Origin: Nannocystis sp.
GTDB taxonomy: Bacteria > Myxococcota_A > Polyangia > Nannocystales > Nannocystaceae
Reading direction: 5' to 3'
NCBI GenBank assembly: GCA_016712315.1
Contig: JADJRG010000019.1
Coordinates: 124,001-188,000, forward strand
Length of the DNA: 64,000 bases
A program made the position numbers and the translations under genes. Shown one piece after another: positions 44,656 through 52,353 of the stretch. Numbering within the stretch: the first letter of the stretch is position 1; every line of letters starts with the position of its first letter. The notes beneath the pieces were generated by a model. That model saw only the letters and a list, made by a program, of their open reading frames with translations, searched no databases and had not been told where the DNA came from.

Positions 44656-46104
44656 TTAGAGATCGATCTCTTCGCCTTCGGCGGCGACGTGGACGCCGGC
44701 TTCGCGGGTCGACTTCGACTCGGGGGAGCGAGGATCGAGGAGGGAGTTGGTGTGGTTGAGGTGGATCAGGACGACGCGGAGGGCGCCCCGGTCGATGCGT
44801 CCGCGGAGGCGCTCGATGGTGCTGGTGACGAGGGGATGTCCGAGGGACTCGATGGGGCGGCCGGGTAGCTCGTCGGCGGCGTAAAAGGTGGCGTCGAGGA
44901 GGGCGACGTCGACGCCCTCGAGGGCGGCGTCGAAGGCGTCGGACCAGCGCTCCCAGGGCTCGGCGTCGGGGATGTAGAGCACGGTCTGGCGGGGGCCTTG
45001 GAGGCGATAGCCGACGGTGTCGGTGTACTCGTCGCGGTGGGGGACGACGACGGGGCGGATCAGGACGTCGCCGAGCTGGGCGCCGGCTTCGGGGGTGAGG
45101 GGCTCGGGGATGATCTCGCCTAAGCGGATGAGCTGCTGCCACGGGGCGTTGTTGCGGAGGAAGTCGATCATACGCGGGCTGGCGCGCACGGGGGTGCCGC
45201 TGGTGTGCATGACCTCGAAGCCGAGCTGGGCGAGGCCGAGGTAGTGGCCGATGTGCGCGTGGGTGAGGAAGATCGAGGCGAGGGGGTGGCGATCGACGCC
45301 GGGGCGGTCGCGCGCGGGGGCGGTCGGGAGCAGCTCGAGCTGGCGGGCGAGGTCGGGGGTGGCGTCGATGAGGTGTACGGCGTCGACGCCGTCCGTGGGG
45401 ATGATGAGCGCGAGCGAGGCGACCATGTGGGCCCGCGACGGGTCGCGACGGGCGGCCTCGCAGCGCTCGCAGCGGCAGGAGGCGTGGGGGACGCCGCCGT
45501 CTTGGGCGACGCCGAGGATCTTGAGGCGGGGGCCGGTGAGCGGGGGCGCGGCGGGGGGCGACCTTCGGCGGGTGTTCGACTCGAGGAGGCGCTTGACGAT
45601 CGGCAGGTCGTCGTTGGGGATCGTGGTAGAGAGCACGTAGTGCTTGATCTTCCAGGCGCCGTCGTCGCCCCGCAGGAGCACGCCGCTGCCGCGCGAGGGG
45701 CCGAGGTTGCGCGCCTCGAGGTCCTCGTCGAACCAGGCGAGCTCGCCGCGGACGACGAGCGCGCGGCGGCTGGCGCGCATGACCCAGCCTCGGCCCGCGA
45801 CGAAGTGTGGATGCGCGTAGGCGTAGAATTCGTCCTTGGTCCAACGTTCGCGCGCGTCGGTGCCGATGAAGACGGCGTCAGGGGCGAGGGCGTCGAAGTA
45901 GGCGCGCTCGTCGGCGGCGGCGGCGGCGGCGTGCCAGGCGTCGAGGAGCTGGTCGATCGCGTGGTTGGCGCTCGCGTGGTCGGTGTGTTGATCAGTGGGC
46001 GGAGGCGCGGGCGCTTCGCAGGCGAGCGCGGCGGCGAGGTAGGCGATCAGGAGCGCGCGCGCTCTCCTGCGCGAGTGTGCAGCGAGAGCGGCGGCTCGGA
46101 GCAT
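44656..46104 (-). CDS. Lipoprotein fusing an NTF2/SnoaL-like domain to a PqqB-like metallo-hydrolase
   Basis: 482 residues. Signal peptide ending LAAALAC (C29). Residues about 48-165 look like an NTF2/SnoaL-like domain (AIDQLLDAWHAAAAAADERA, WKIKHYVLS). Residues about 193-482 are a metallo-beta-lactamase fold of the PqqB type: LKILGVAQDGGVPHASC, a zinc-like CRCERC set (C210, C212, C215), FLTHAHIGHYLGL (H282, H284, H287) with Gly where many family members have Asp, and VLLDATFY. PqqB helps in pyrroloquinoline quinone synthesis, but an exported PqqB-like protein fused to NTF2 would not be a classical PQQ enzyme. No pqqA, C, D or E is present. Confidence 0.75.
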   Translation of the reverse strand: MLRAAALAAHSRRRARALLIAYLAAALACEAPAPPPTDQHTDHASANHAIDQLLDAWHAAAAAADERAYFDALAPDAVFIGTDARERWTKDEFYAYAHPHFVAGRGWVMRASRRALVVRGELAWFDEDLEARNLGPSRGSGVLLRGDDGAWKIKHYVLSTTIPNDDLPIVKRLLESNTRRRSPPAAPPLTGPRLKILGVAQDGGVPHASCRCERCEAARRDPSRAHMVASLALIIPTDGVDAVHLIDATPDLARQLELLPTAPARDRPGVDRHPLASIFLTHAHIGHYLGLAQLGFEVMHTSGTPVRASPRMIDFLRNNAPWQQLIRLGEIIPEPLTPEAGAQLGDVLIRPVVVPHRDEYTDTVGYRLQGPRQTVLYIPDAEPWERWSDAFDAALEGVDVALLDATFYAADELPGRPIESLGHPLVTSTIERLRGRIDRGALRVVLIHLNHTNSLLDPRSPESKSTREAGVHVAAEGEEIDL

Positions 46105-46272
46105 GGGCCTCTTGTCGATTGTTCGGGGGCGGCGGTCAAGGGGCGCGGGGTCTCAGAGGGAGCGGAGGAAGGTGAGCGAGTCGTCGCGCTCAGGGGCGGA
46201 GGCGGCCGAGCTCGACGAGGCGTCGGCGCGGCGGATGAGCCGTGAATTGGCGGGTCGGCGCGCGCGCTTTCG

Positions 46273-46947
46273 TCAGGGCGAGGTGGGGCCCGGGCTGTGC
46301 GCGGGGGCGTGGGTGCGGAAGAGGCGGTCGAGCAGGGGGAGCATGCCGGCGAAGTTGCGGCGGTAGTCGCGTGGATCGTGGCTGTGGTGGCGGGCGTGGT
46401 AGGCAGGGGTGGCGATCCAGGGCTCGAGCCAGGTGAGGCGCCAGCGCAGGTTGGCGTGCAGGAAGGTGGTGTAGACCTTGCGCAAGAGGACGACGGCGCC
46501 GATGTCGGCGAGAGAGGCGCCGAGCAGCGCGCCGGGCAGGCCGACGATGAGGCCGTGGATGAGGAAATCGAGGGGGTGCTGCCGCCACGCCTCGAGCCAT
46601 GTGAGGTGGGTCGGGGCGTGGTGGACGGCGTGGTAGCGCCATAAACGAGGGACTCGATGCATGAGTCGGTGCGCCCAATATCCACAGACTTCGGCGAGCA
46701 GGAGGACGAGGGCGATCCGCCAGGCGCTAGGGTCCGTGAGGGCGGGGCGCAGATCGGCGAGGGCGTCGAGGATCGGGCCGCCGAGGGCCTCCATCACGAG
46801 CACGTCGAGGAAGAGCAGGGCGACGCAGAGGAGGGCGGCCCGCGGGGCGATGGCGCTGTGGGTGCGCGGGAACCATCCCTCGAGCGGGATGAAGATCCCG
46901 GCGATGAGGGCGAGGAAGAGGGTGGTCCCGAGGAGGAGGTCGAGCAT
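46273..46947 (-). CDS. Fatty acid hydroxylase / sterol desaturase family protein
   Basis: 224 residues, four or more helices. Di-iron histidine clusters: HRLMHR (H93, H97), HAVHHAP (H106, H109, H110) and HARHHSH. This is the second member of the family in the window, shorter than the one at 17643 and close in form to single-domain bacterial hydroxylases. It lies 20 bases downstream of the small gene at 46968-47285 on the same strand, so the two are likely an operon. Substrate unknown. Confidence 0.85.
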   Translation of the reverse strand: MLDLLLGTTLFLALIAGIFIPLEGWFPRTHSAIAPRAALLCVALLFLDVLVMEALGGPILDALADLRPALTDPSAWRIALVLLLAEVCGYWAHRLMHRVPRLWRYHAVHHAPTHLTWLEAWRQHPLDFLIHGLIVGLPGALLGASLADIGAVVLLRKVYTTFLHANLRWRLTWLEPWIATPAYHARHHSHDPRDYRRNFAGMLPLLDRLFRTHAPAHSPGPTSP

Positions 46948-46967
46948 CGCCGTGGGCTCCGTCAGGC

Positions 46968-47285
46968 TCAGTAGCCCTCAAAACGGCCGAATTTGGACTT
47001 CTTCCGGCGGGGCTTCTTCGGCGGTGGGGGTTGATCCTCTAACAGAAGATCGGGGGGCTGCGGCGCAGGAGCGGCGTCCGGGGCGAAGGGGCGGGCGATG
47101 AGGGTGAGGAAGGGGGCGTCCGGCTCTTCGTCGTGGAGGGTGAGGGGGGCGTCCGTGGGCTCGGCGGCGATGACGTCAGCGACGACGAGGGTGGTGAGGG
47201 CGGTGAGGGCGGCGCTGAGGGCGGCGACGCGGGCGAGGTGGACGGCGAGGCGGGGGCCTGGAGGGCGAGGGGGCTGGTGGGTCAT
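46968..47285 (-). CDS. Small single-pass membrane protein, Pro/Lys-rich tail
   Basis: 105 residues from the ATG at 47285. One hydrophobic segment (about residues 20-40, VAALSAALTALTTLVVADVI) followed by an acidic stretch and a Pro-rich, Lys/Arg-rich end (PPPPKKPRRKKSKFGRFEGY). It could be exported or anchored. It is the first gene of an operon with the fatty acid hydroxylase. No family recognised. Confidence 0.55.
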   Translation of the reverse strand: MTHQPPRPPGPRLAVHLARVAALSAALTALTTLVVADVIAAEPTDAPLTLHDEEPDAPFLTLIARPFAPDAAPAPQPPDLLLEDQPPPPKKPRRKKSKFGRFEGY

Positions 47286-47347
47286 GGCGGCTCCGTGGGG
47301 GCTGAACGCGCGGGTGAGGCGATCGATTCGGCTTTTTTTTCGCGATC

Positions 47348-47369
47348 TTTGCGCTGATCAACGCGCAAA
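47348..47369. promoter_or_regulatory. Inverted repeat in a divergent promoter region
   Basis: TTTGCGC (47348-47354) and GCGCAAA (47363-47369) with an 8-base centre, next to a T8 run (47333-47340). It lies between the divergent genes starting at 47285 (-) and 47441 (+). An operator is plausible; termination is unlikely from the position. Confidence 0.4.
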
Positions 47370-47440
47370 ACGCTCGATCTCGCGCGGGGTCGGCGCTGTT
47401 TGGGATGGAGCGGCCGGAGGGCCGACGGCATGCTGGCGAG

Positions 47441-48724
47441 ATGATGAAGACATCACAGCAGGGGCAGAGATCGTGGGTTTGTGGGCTCGTGGGCCGGATC
47501 GGGGCGCTCGCGCTGCTGACCGGGGGGTGCAGCAGCGGCGACGACGCGGCGAGCGATACGGTGACGACGACGTCGAGCACGACGGGCGATGCGACGACGA
47601 GCACGACGGGCGATGCGACGACGTCGAGCACGTCGAGCGCGGGCACGATGTCGGGGAGCGCGACGGAGGATACGTCGAGCGGCTCGACGAGCGAGTCGAC
47701 GGGGCCCGCGTGTGACCCGGGGAGCGAGGGCTGTGAGTGCGGCCGCGGCGGGGTCTGTGACGGGGCGTTGGTGTGTCAAGGCGGCGTGTGCGTGAGCCCG
47801 CCGGCGGGCTGCGGGGACGGAATCGTGCAGGACCCCGAAGCGTGCGATGACCGCGGTGAGTCGGCGGTGTGCGACGCGGACTGCACGGCGGCGGTCTGCG
47901 GGGACGGGACGGTGAACGCGGCGGCGGGGGAGGTTTGTGATGACCAAGGCGAGTCGGCGCTGTGCGACGCGGACTGTTCCGAGGCGCTGTGCGGCGACGG
48001 GGCGGTGAACGCGGCGGCGGGGGAGGCCTGTGATGATCAAGGCGAGTCGGCGGAGTGCAACGCGGACTGTACGGCGGCGGCGTGCGGCGACGGGACGCTG
48101 AACCAGAGCGCGGGGGAGCAGTGCGAGGGCGAGGCGCCAGACAACGCGAGCTGCGAGGGCTGCGCGATCACCTGCGAGGAGGGGTTTGACGACTGCAACG
48201 CGGATCTTGTGGACGGCTGCGAGCAGGGGTTGATGGACGACCCGATGCACTGCGGCGCCTGTGACAAGGTGTGCGGGGGCGGGCTGCCCTGCAAGAAGGG
48301 GAAGTGTGTGGACGTGTCGGACGCGTTCGCGGAGTATGCGGCGGAGGGGCGGACGGTGTATCTGTTCAAGACGTCGCCGTGCGCGTCGCTCGATCCGCTG
48401 GTGAATTTTTGCGAGGATAAGGGGCTGGCGTGGTGGAAGGCGCAGTCGCAGCCGGACGCGCAGAAGCTGGTCGACTTCGCGTTCGGGCTGGATAACTGGC
48501 ACACGTGGGTGCAGGTGTATGACGCGAAGACGACGCTGAGCCCGGGCACGGTGGACGGCTTCACGGTCACAGTGGACAGCCCAGACTGCGTGGATGGGTC
48601 GCCTGGGGGCTGGACGGCGTTTCGGAAGTGGGGGTGCTCGTTCTGCGAGCCGTCGAACGAGGGGGCGAAGAGCTGCTGCTGGGACATCGACCACGCCTAC
48701 GATTGGCTGGTCTGCGAGGGGTGA
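47441..48724 (+). CDS. Lipoprotein with Myxococcus-type Cys-rich repeats
   Basis: 427 residues from the ATG at 47441 (the adjacent ATG at 47444 is equal). Signal peptide ending ALALLTGGC (C30), then a Ser/Thr/Gly/Asp tether (about 35-90). Next come about four Cys repeats of the form CGDGTVNAAAGEVCDDQGES with a following CDADCSEALCGDG, the pattern known from myxobacterial secreted proteins. One further Cys block (HCGACDKVCGGGLPCKKGKC) precedes a 150-residue C-terminal domain with paired cysteines (GCSFCEPSN, SCCWDIDHAYDW) that I cannot name. Probably surface exposed and disulphide rich. No enzyme motif seen. Confidence 0.75.
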   Translation: MMKTSQQGQRSWVCGLVGRIGALALLTGGCSSGDDAASDTVTTTSSTTGDATTSTTGDATTSSTSSAGTMSGSATEDTSSGSTSESTGPACDPGSEGCECGRGGVCDGALVCQGGVCVSPPAGCGDGIVQDPEACDDRGESAVCDADCTAAVCGDGTVNAAAGEVCDDQGESALCDADCSEALCGDGAVNAAAGEACDDQGESAECNADCTAAACGDGTLNQSAGEQCEGEAPDNASCEGCAITCEEGFDDCNADLVDGCEQGLMDDPMHCGACDKVCGGGLPCKKGKCVDVSDAFAEYAAEGRTVYLFKTSPCASLDPLVNFCEDKGLAWWKAQSQPDAQKLVDFAFGLDNWHTWVQVYDAKTTLSPGTVDGFTVTVDSPDCVDGSPGGWTAFRKWGCSFCEPSNEGAKSCCWDIDHAYDWLVCEG

Positions 48725-48843
48725 GCGTGGGCGGCTCGGCGCGGCGGATCGCCCGCGCCGGGTCGCGACCGTTCACCGGCGAGCTGCGACCGTTCGCGGG
48801 GTTGGGCGGCATCGGCGGGGCGTGGAGGCCGTAGAAGTGCCTC

Positions 48844-49704
48844 GTGAGCGCGAATCAGCCGAAGAACAACGAGTCGACGACGGGCGCGTCACCGGGCTGG
48901 GCCGGGTGGCTGCGGCACTTTGAAGGGAACGTGGGGCGGCCGCTGCCGGCGATCGCGGGCGGTGAGCCGGCGCTGGTGGGGTCGATCCCGGCGGCGATCC
49001 GGCCGGCGCTGGCGCGGTCGTTGGCGCGCTTTCAAGTCGGTGAAGGAGGCGAGGGGCGGGTGGCCCGTGAGGTGTGGATGGTGCGCCTGGGGTCGATCGA
49101 TGACGCGTACCGGGCGGCTCTAGGGCTGTTTGTGCGCGAAGAGGGGCGGCACGCGCGGATCTTGGGGGGCATGGTGCGGGCGCTCGGCGGCGAGCTGATG
49201 AAGAGCTCGTGGAGCGAGCGGCTCTTCGTGCGCGGGCGCCGGCTGGCGGGGCTGCGGCTGAAGGTGCTGTGTCTGTTGGCGGCGGAGGTGGTGGGGATCG
49301 GCTTCTATGGGGCGGTGGGGCGGCGCTGCGGCGGGGCGCTGGGGGCTGCGCTGGCGGAGATCGAGGCCGATGAGGCGGCGCACCTGCGCTTCCATGTGGC
49401 GCTGTTTCGCGCGGAGACGCGGGGGTGGGCGGCGCGCCTGGTGTTCGCGGCGGCGTGGTTGGCGATCAGCGGGCTGGCGTGCGGGCTGGTGCTGGTGGAC
49501 CACCGGGCGACGCTGCGAGGGTTGGGGGCGCCGCTGGCGGGGCTGGGGCGGCTTTATGTGGGGCTTATCGGGGGGACGCTGGCGGCGGTGGTGTCAGGTG
49601 AGGCCGAGGCGGCGACGGAGGCGGCGGGCGGCTTGACGAGCGATCGGGACCTCGGCGCCGCCAGGCATACGGGCGATGTAACCGCCGGTCTCTTGGGGCT
49701 CTAG
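48844..49704 (+). CDS. Ferritin-like domain protein
   Basis: 286 residues from GTG at 48844. Glu/His pairs typical of ferritin-like di-iron four-helix bundles are present as REEGRHARILGGMV and IEADEAAHLRFHVAL. A hydrophobic segment follows (LVFAAAWLAISGLACGLVLV), so it may be membrane bound, unlike ordinary ferritins. Its last 37 codons overlap the 3' end of the converging LytTR regulator gene by 111 bases. Exact activity (oxidase, hydroxylase or iron storage) unknown. Confidence 0.7.
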   Translation: MSANQPKNNESTTGASPGWAGWLRHFEGNVGRPLPAIAGGEPALVGSIPAAIRPALARSLARFQVGEGGEGRVAREVWMVRLGSIDDAYRAALGLFVREEGRHARILGGMVRALGGELMKSSWSERLFVRGRRLAGLRLKVLCLLAAEVVGIGFYGAVGRRCGGALGAALAEIEADEAAHLRFHVALFRAETRGWAARLVFAAAWLAISGLACGLVLVDHRATLRGLGAPLAGLGRLYVGLIGGTLAAVVSGEAEAATEAAGGLTSDRDLGAARHTGDVTAGLLGL

Positions 49705-50319
49705 GCGCTCGATCTTCTCTAAGTTGACGAGGGCGCGGCGGTGGACCCGCTCAAAGAGGGCGGCAGGGAGGCGATCTTCGAGCTCCTGGAGGCTCTGCTC
49801 GGTGAGCAGGGGGCCGCTGGCGGTGTGGAGGGTGACGAGGGCGCCGTCGAAGAGGGCGTGGGTGAGGGCGCGTGGGTCGAGGAGGACGATCCCGGCGCGG
49901 GTGCTGACAGGGAGGCGGTGGAGCTCGCCCGGGGGTTGGCGGGGGCCGAGGCGGTGACGGGCGCGCTCCAAGGCGCGGCCGAGGCGGACGGCTTCGATCG
50001 GCTTTAAAAGATAGTCGACGGCGCCGAGGTCGAAGGCGGCGAGGGCGTGCTCGGCGTGGGCGGTGGTGAAAATTACATAAGGTCCGTCCTCGGGGAGCAG
50101 GGCGGCGGCTTCGAGGCCGCCGAGTCCGGGCATGCGGACGTCGAGGAGGAGGACGTCGATCTCGAGATCGCCGCGGGCGAGCAGGGCGAGCGCCTCTTGG
50201 CCGCTGGCGCACTCGCCGAGGATCTCGCAGCCAGGGAGCTCGCCGAGGAGGCGGTGCAGGCGGCGGCGCGCGAGCTCTTCGTCGTCGACGATGAGGATCT
50301 TGAGCGGGAAGAGGGGCAT
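49594..50319 (-). CDS. LytTR-family response regulator
   Basis: 241 residues. Receiver domain with LIVDDEELARRRL, phospho-acceptor D60 (VLLLDVRMPG) and K106 (YLLKPIEA). The C-terminal LytTR DNA-binding domain runs from about residue 140 to the end (FERVHRRALVNLEKIERLEP). It is the last gene of the operon with the LytS-type kinase encoded immediately upstream. LytTR regulators often control cell-surface or extracellular products, which suits the sugar transferase in the same operon. Confidence 0.92.
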   Translation of the reverse strand: MPLFPLKILIVDDEELARRRLHRLLGELPGCEILGECASGQEALALLARGDLEIDVLLLDVRMPGLGGLEAAALLPEDGPYVIFTTAHAEHALAAFDLGAVDYLLKPIEAVRLGRALERARHRLGPRQPPGELHRLPVSTRAGIVLLDPRALTHALFDGALVTLHTASGPLLTEQSLQELEDRLPAALFERVHRRALVNLEKIERLEPQETGGYIARMPGGAEVPIARQAARRLRRRLGLT

Positions 50320-50348
50320 GATTCTTTTTTGGCTCGAGGTGTGGGGAT

Positions 50349-50387
50349 ATTGTAGGTCTAAAAATTATGAAATTATTTAGAAATTTA
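50349..50387 (-). promoter_or_regulatory. AT-rich island upstream of the LytTR regulator gene
   Basis: In a GC-rich region, 50358-50387 holds only three G or C bases in 30. On the minus strand a TACAAT (50354-50349) lies downstream of it, 30 bases before the regulator start. This could be a second promoter with an UP-like element between the kinase and regulator genes. No good -35 is visible. Confidence 0.35.
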
Positions 50388-51413
50388 GGTCGAGAGGTGG
50401 GGGGCGCTGCGGGGGAGGGTGAGCTCGGTGAGGGTGGACTCGCCGTCGGCGCTGAGGGTGAGCTGGGCGCGGCCGTCGTAGGCGAGGGCGAGGCGGCGGT
50501 GGACCATGCGGAGGCCTTCGCCGCCGAGGCGGGGGCCGAGGTAGGGGCCGGGGTTTCGCAGGGTGATCTCGACGTGGGCTTCGTGGGCGCGGACGTCGAG
50601 GCGGGTGAGGCCGTCGTGGCCGGCGGCGACGCCGTGCTTGATCGCGTTCTCGGCGAGAGGGAGGAGGATCATCGGCGGGACGAGGGCAGCGGCGGCGGCG
50701 GGATCGCCGGTGAGCTGGTAGCGGAGGCGGCTGGGGTCGCGGACGCGGTGGAGCTCGAAGAGGTCGCGGCAGAGATCGAGCTCGCGGGCGAGCGACCAGG
50801 TGGGCTCGTGCACGCCGGCGAGGATGGTGCGCAGCATGGAGGAGAGGCGGAGCACGGCGGCCTCGGCGACGGCGCCGTCCTCGCGGCACCACTCGGCGAT
50901 CGCGTTGAGGGTGTTGAAGAGGAAGTGCGGGTCGAGGTGGGCGCGCACGGCGAGGAGCTGGGCGCGCTCGGCTTCGCGCGCGAGGGCGTCGGCGCGGGCG
51001 CGCTCGCGCGCGAGGCCCTGCTCAAAGTCGATGTCGCGGCCGAGGCCCCAGCCGCCGACCCAAAAGAGGGCGAGGGAGACGATGAGGCTCTCGCGGCCGG
51101 TGAGGAAGGTGGCGCCGACGCCGAGCAGGCGGGGGAGCGCCCAGCCGAGCAGGCCGACGAGGATGAGGCCACATGTCCCATAAGCCAGGACTTGGAGGAG
51201 GGCGCGCAGCGGCGGGCCCCGGGGGGTGAAGCGGCGCCAGAGGTAAGGGGCGAGGGTGGCGAAGGCGAGGCACATGAGCACGCCGAGGGGGAGCGCGAGA
51301 GGATCACGCGAGAGGCTGCTCTGGGCGGCGCAGAGGGGGAGGCTGACGAGGAGGATGGGGATGAGCCGGCGCGGGGCGCCGAGGGCGGTGAGCGTGTCGC
51401 GGAGGAGGTTCAT
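50385..51413 (-). CDS. LytS/YpdA-type sensor histidine kinase
   Basis: 342 residues. Four helices in the first 120 residues, then the His_kinase (PF06580) signature RAHLDPHFLFNTLNAIAEW with phospho-acceptor H163, and a short ATPase domain with ILLPLAENAIKHG (N box) and GGEGLRMVHRRLA (G2-like). Pairs with the LytTR regulator whose gene follows 65 bases downstream. It starts 27 bases after the sugar transferase stop, so the four genes at 49594-52201 probably form an operon. Confidence 0.9.
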   Translation of the reverse strand: MNLLRDTLTALGAPRRLIPILLVSLPLCAAQSSLSRDPLALPLGVLMCLAFATLAPYLWRRFTPRGPPLRALLQVLAYGTCGLILVGLLGWALPRLLGVGATFLTGRESLIVSLALFWVGGWGLGRDIDFEQGLARERARADALAREAERAQLLAVRAHLDPHFLFNTLNAIAEWCREDGAVAEAAVLRLSSMLRTILAGVHEPTWSLARELDLCRDLFELHRVRDPSRLRYQLTGDPAAAAALVPPMILLPLAENAIKHGVAAGHDGLTRLDVRAHEAHVEITLRNPGPYLGPRLGGEGLRMVHRRLALAYDGRAQLTLSADGESTLTELTLPRSAPHLST

Positions 51414-51440
51414 GGCGCAGGGGGAGCGCGGGGGGATCGA

Positions 51441-52055
51441 TCAGGCAGACCATACCCTGCGGCCGCGGATCAGGGGCAGGTCGACGCGTAAGGCGCCTCG
51501 GCGCTTGCCGACGAGGTTCATCCAGGTGGTGCGGAGGAGGATCTTGAGGTCGAGGGCGACGCTGCGGCGCTCGGCGTAGAGGGCGTCGAGCTCGGCGGTG
51601 GCGGCGGCTCCTTGGGCCTGGCAGACCTGGGCGAGGCCGGTGAGGCCGGGCTGGGCGGCGAAACGCGCCTCAAAGGCGGGGCAGGCGGCGCTGAGGCGCT
51701 CGGCGTCGGCGGCGGTGAGCGGGCGCGGGCCGACGAGGCTCATGTGGCCTCGCAGGACGCAATAGAGCTGCGGGAGCTCGTCGAGGCCGCGCTGGCGGAG
51801 CCAGGCGCCGAGGCGGGTGGGGCGGCGATCGTTGGGATCGGGCTCGGTGGTCATGGTGCGTAGCTTCCAGATCGCGAAGGGGCGGCGCGCGCGGCCGAGA
51901 CGAGGCTGGCCGAAGAAGATCGGGCGGCCGTCGATGAGCAGGACGAGCAGGGCGAGGGGGGCGAGGAGGAGGGCGAAGAGGGGGAGTGTGGGCAGGAGCA
52001 GGGCGAGATCGAGGGCTCGTTTGCCGCGCTGGGAGGTCGAGGTGGGGGCGATCAT
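51441..52055 (-). CDS. Undecaprenyl-phosphate sugar phosphotransferase (bacterial sugar transferase)
   Basis: 204 residues from the ATG at 52055, with AAGGAG ahead of it; the same frame extends upstream only as antisense of another gene. One N-terminal helix (LALLLPTLPLFALLLAPLAL), then the family motifs GQPRLGRARRPFAIWKLRTM, LRQRGLDELPQLYCVLRGHM and SLVGPRPLTAADAERLS. Members start polysaccharide or glycan synthesis on a lipid carrier. It overlaps the small gene at 52052-52201 by four bases and precedes the LytS-type kinase. The C-terminal tail is longer than that of minimal enzymes. Likely substrate and polysaccharide unknown. Confidence 0.9.
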   Translation of the reverse strand: MIAPTSTSQRGKRALDLALLLPTLPLFALLLAPLALLVLLIDGRPIFFGQPRLGRARRPFAIWKLRTMTTEPDPNDRRPTRLGAWLRQRGLDELPQLYCVLRGHMSLVGPRPLTAADAERLSAACPAFEARFAAQPGLTGLAQVCQAQGAAATAELDALYAERRSVALDLKILLRTTWMNLVGKRRGALRVDLPLIRGRRVWSA

Positions 52056-52201
52056 CGGCGGTCTCCTTGGGGGTGAGCGAGGCCGAGCGCGGCGCGCTCG
52101 CGCTCGACGAGGGGGAGCAGGGCGGCGGCGAGCCAGAGGAGCGGGAGGACGGTGAGGGCGATGAGGGCGAGGAGCGGGAGCTCCGGGGTGAGTTGTTCCA
52201 T
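52052..52201 (-). CDS. 49-residue membrane protein
   Basis: Single-pass mini-protein, MEQLTPELPLLALIALTVLP then LLWLAAALLPLVERERAALG, overlapping the sugar transferase start by four bases (ATGA). Translational coupling and a clear membrane helix argue that it is real although short. It could stabilise or position the sugar transferase. No family known. Confidence 0.5.
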   Translation of the reverse strand: MEQLTPELPLLALIALTVLPLLWLAAALLPLVERERAALGLAHPQGDRR

Positions 52202-52353
52202 GGGTGGACGATGACGGCGGCGCGACGGTCGCGGAGGGGCGAGGTGGACGAGCGGTCGCGATGAGGTGGTGAGCGGTCGGCGAGCGGCGCTTCGGGGAGC
52301 GAGGGTCAGCGCGGGTCGCGGAGCGGGCGAGGTAGATCGGGTAGAGTGGGCGG

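Noticed and set aside
44621..45844. Long upstream extension of the phosphatase-fold gene
   Set aside because: Arg-rich and out of frame within the PqqB-like gene; the GTG at 44620 starts a proper signal peptide.
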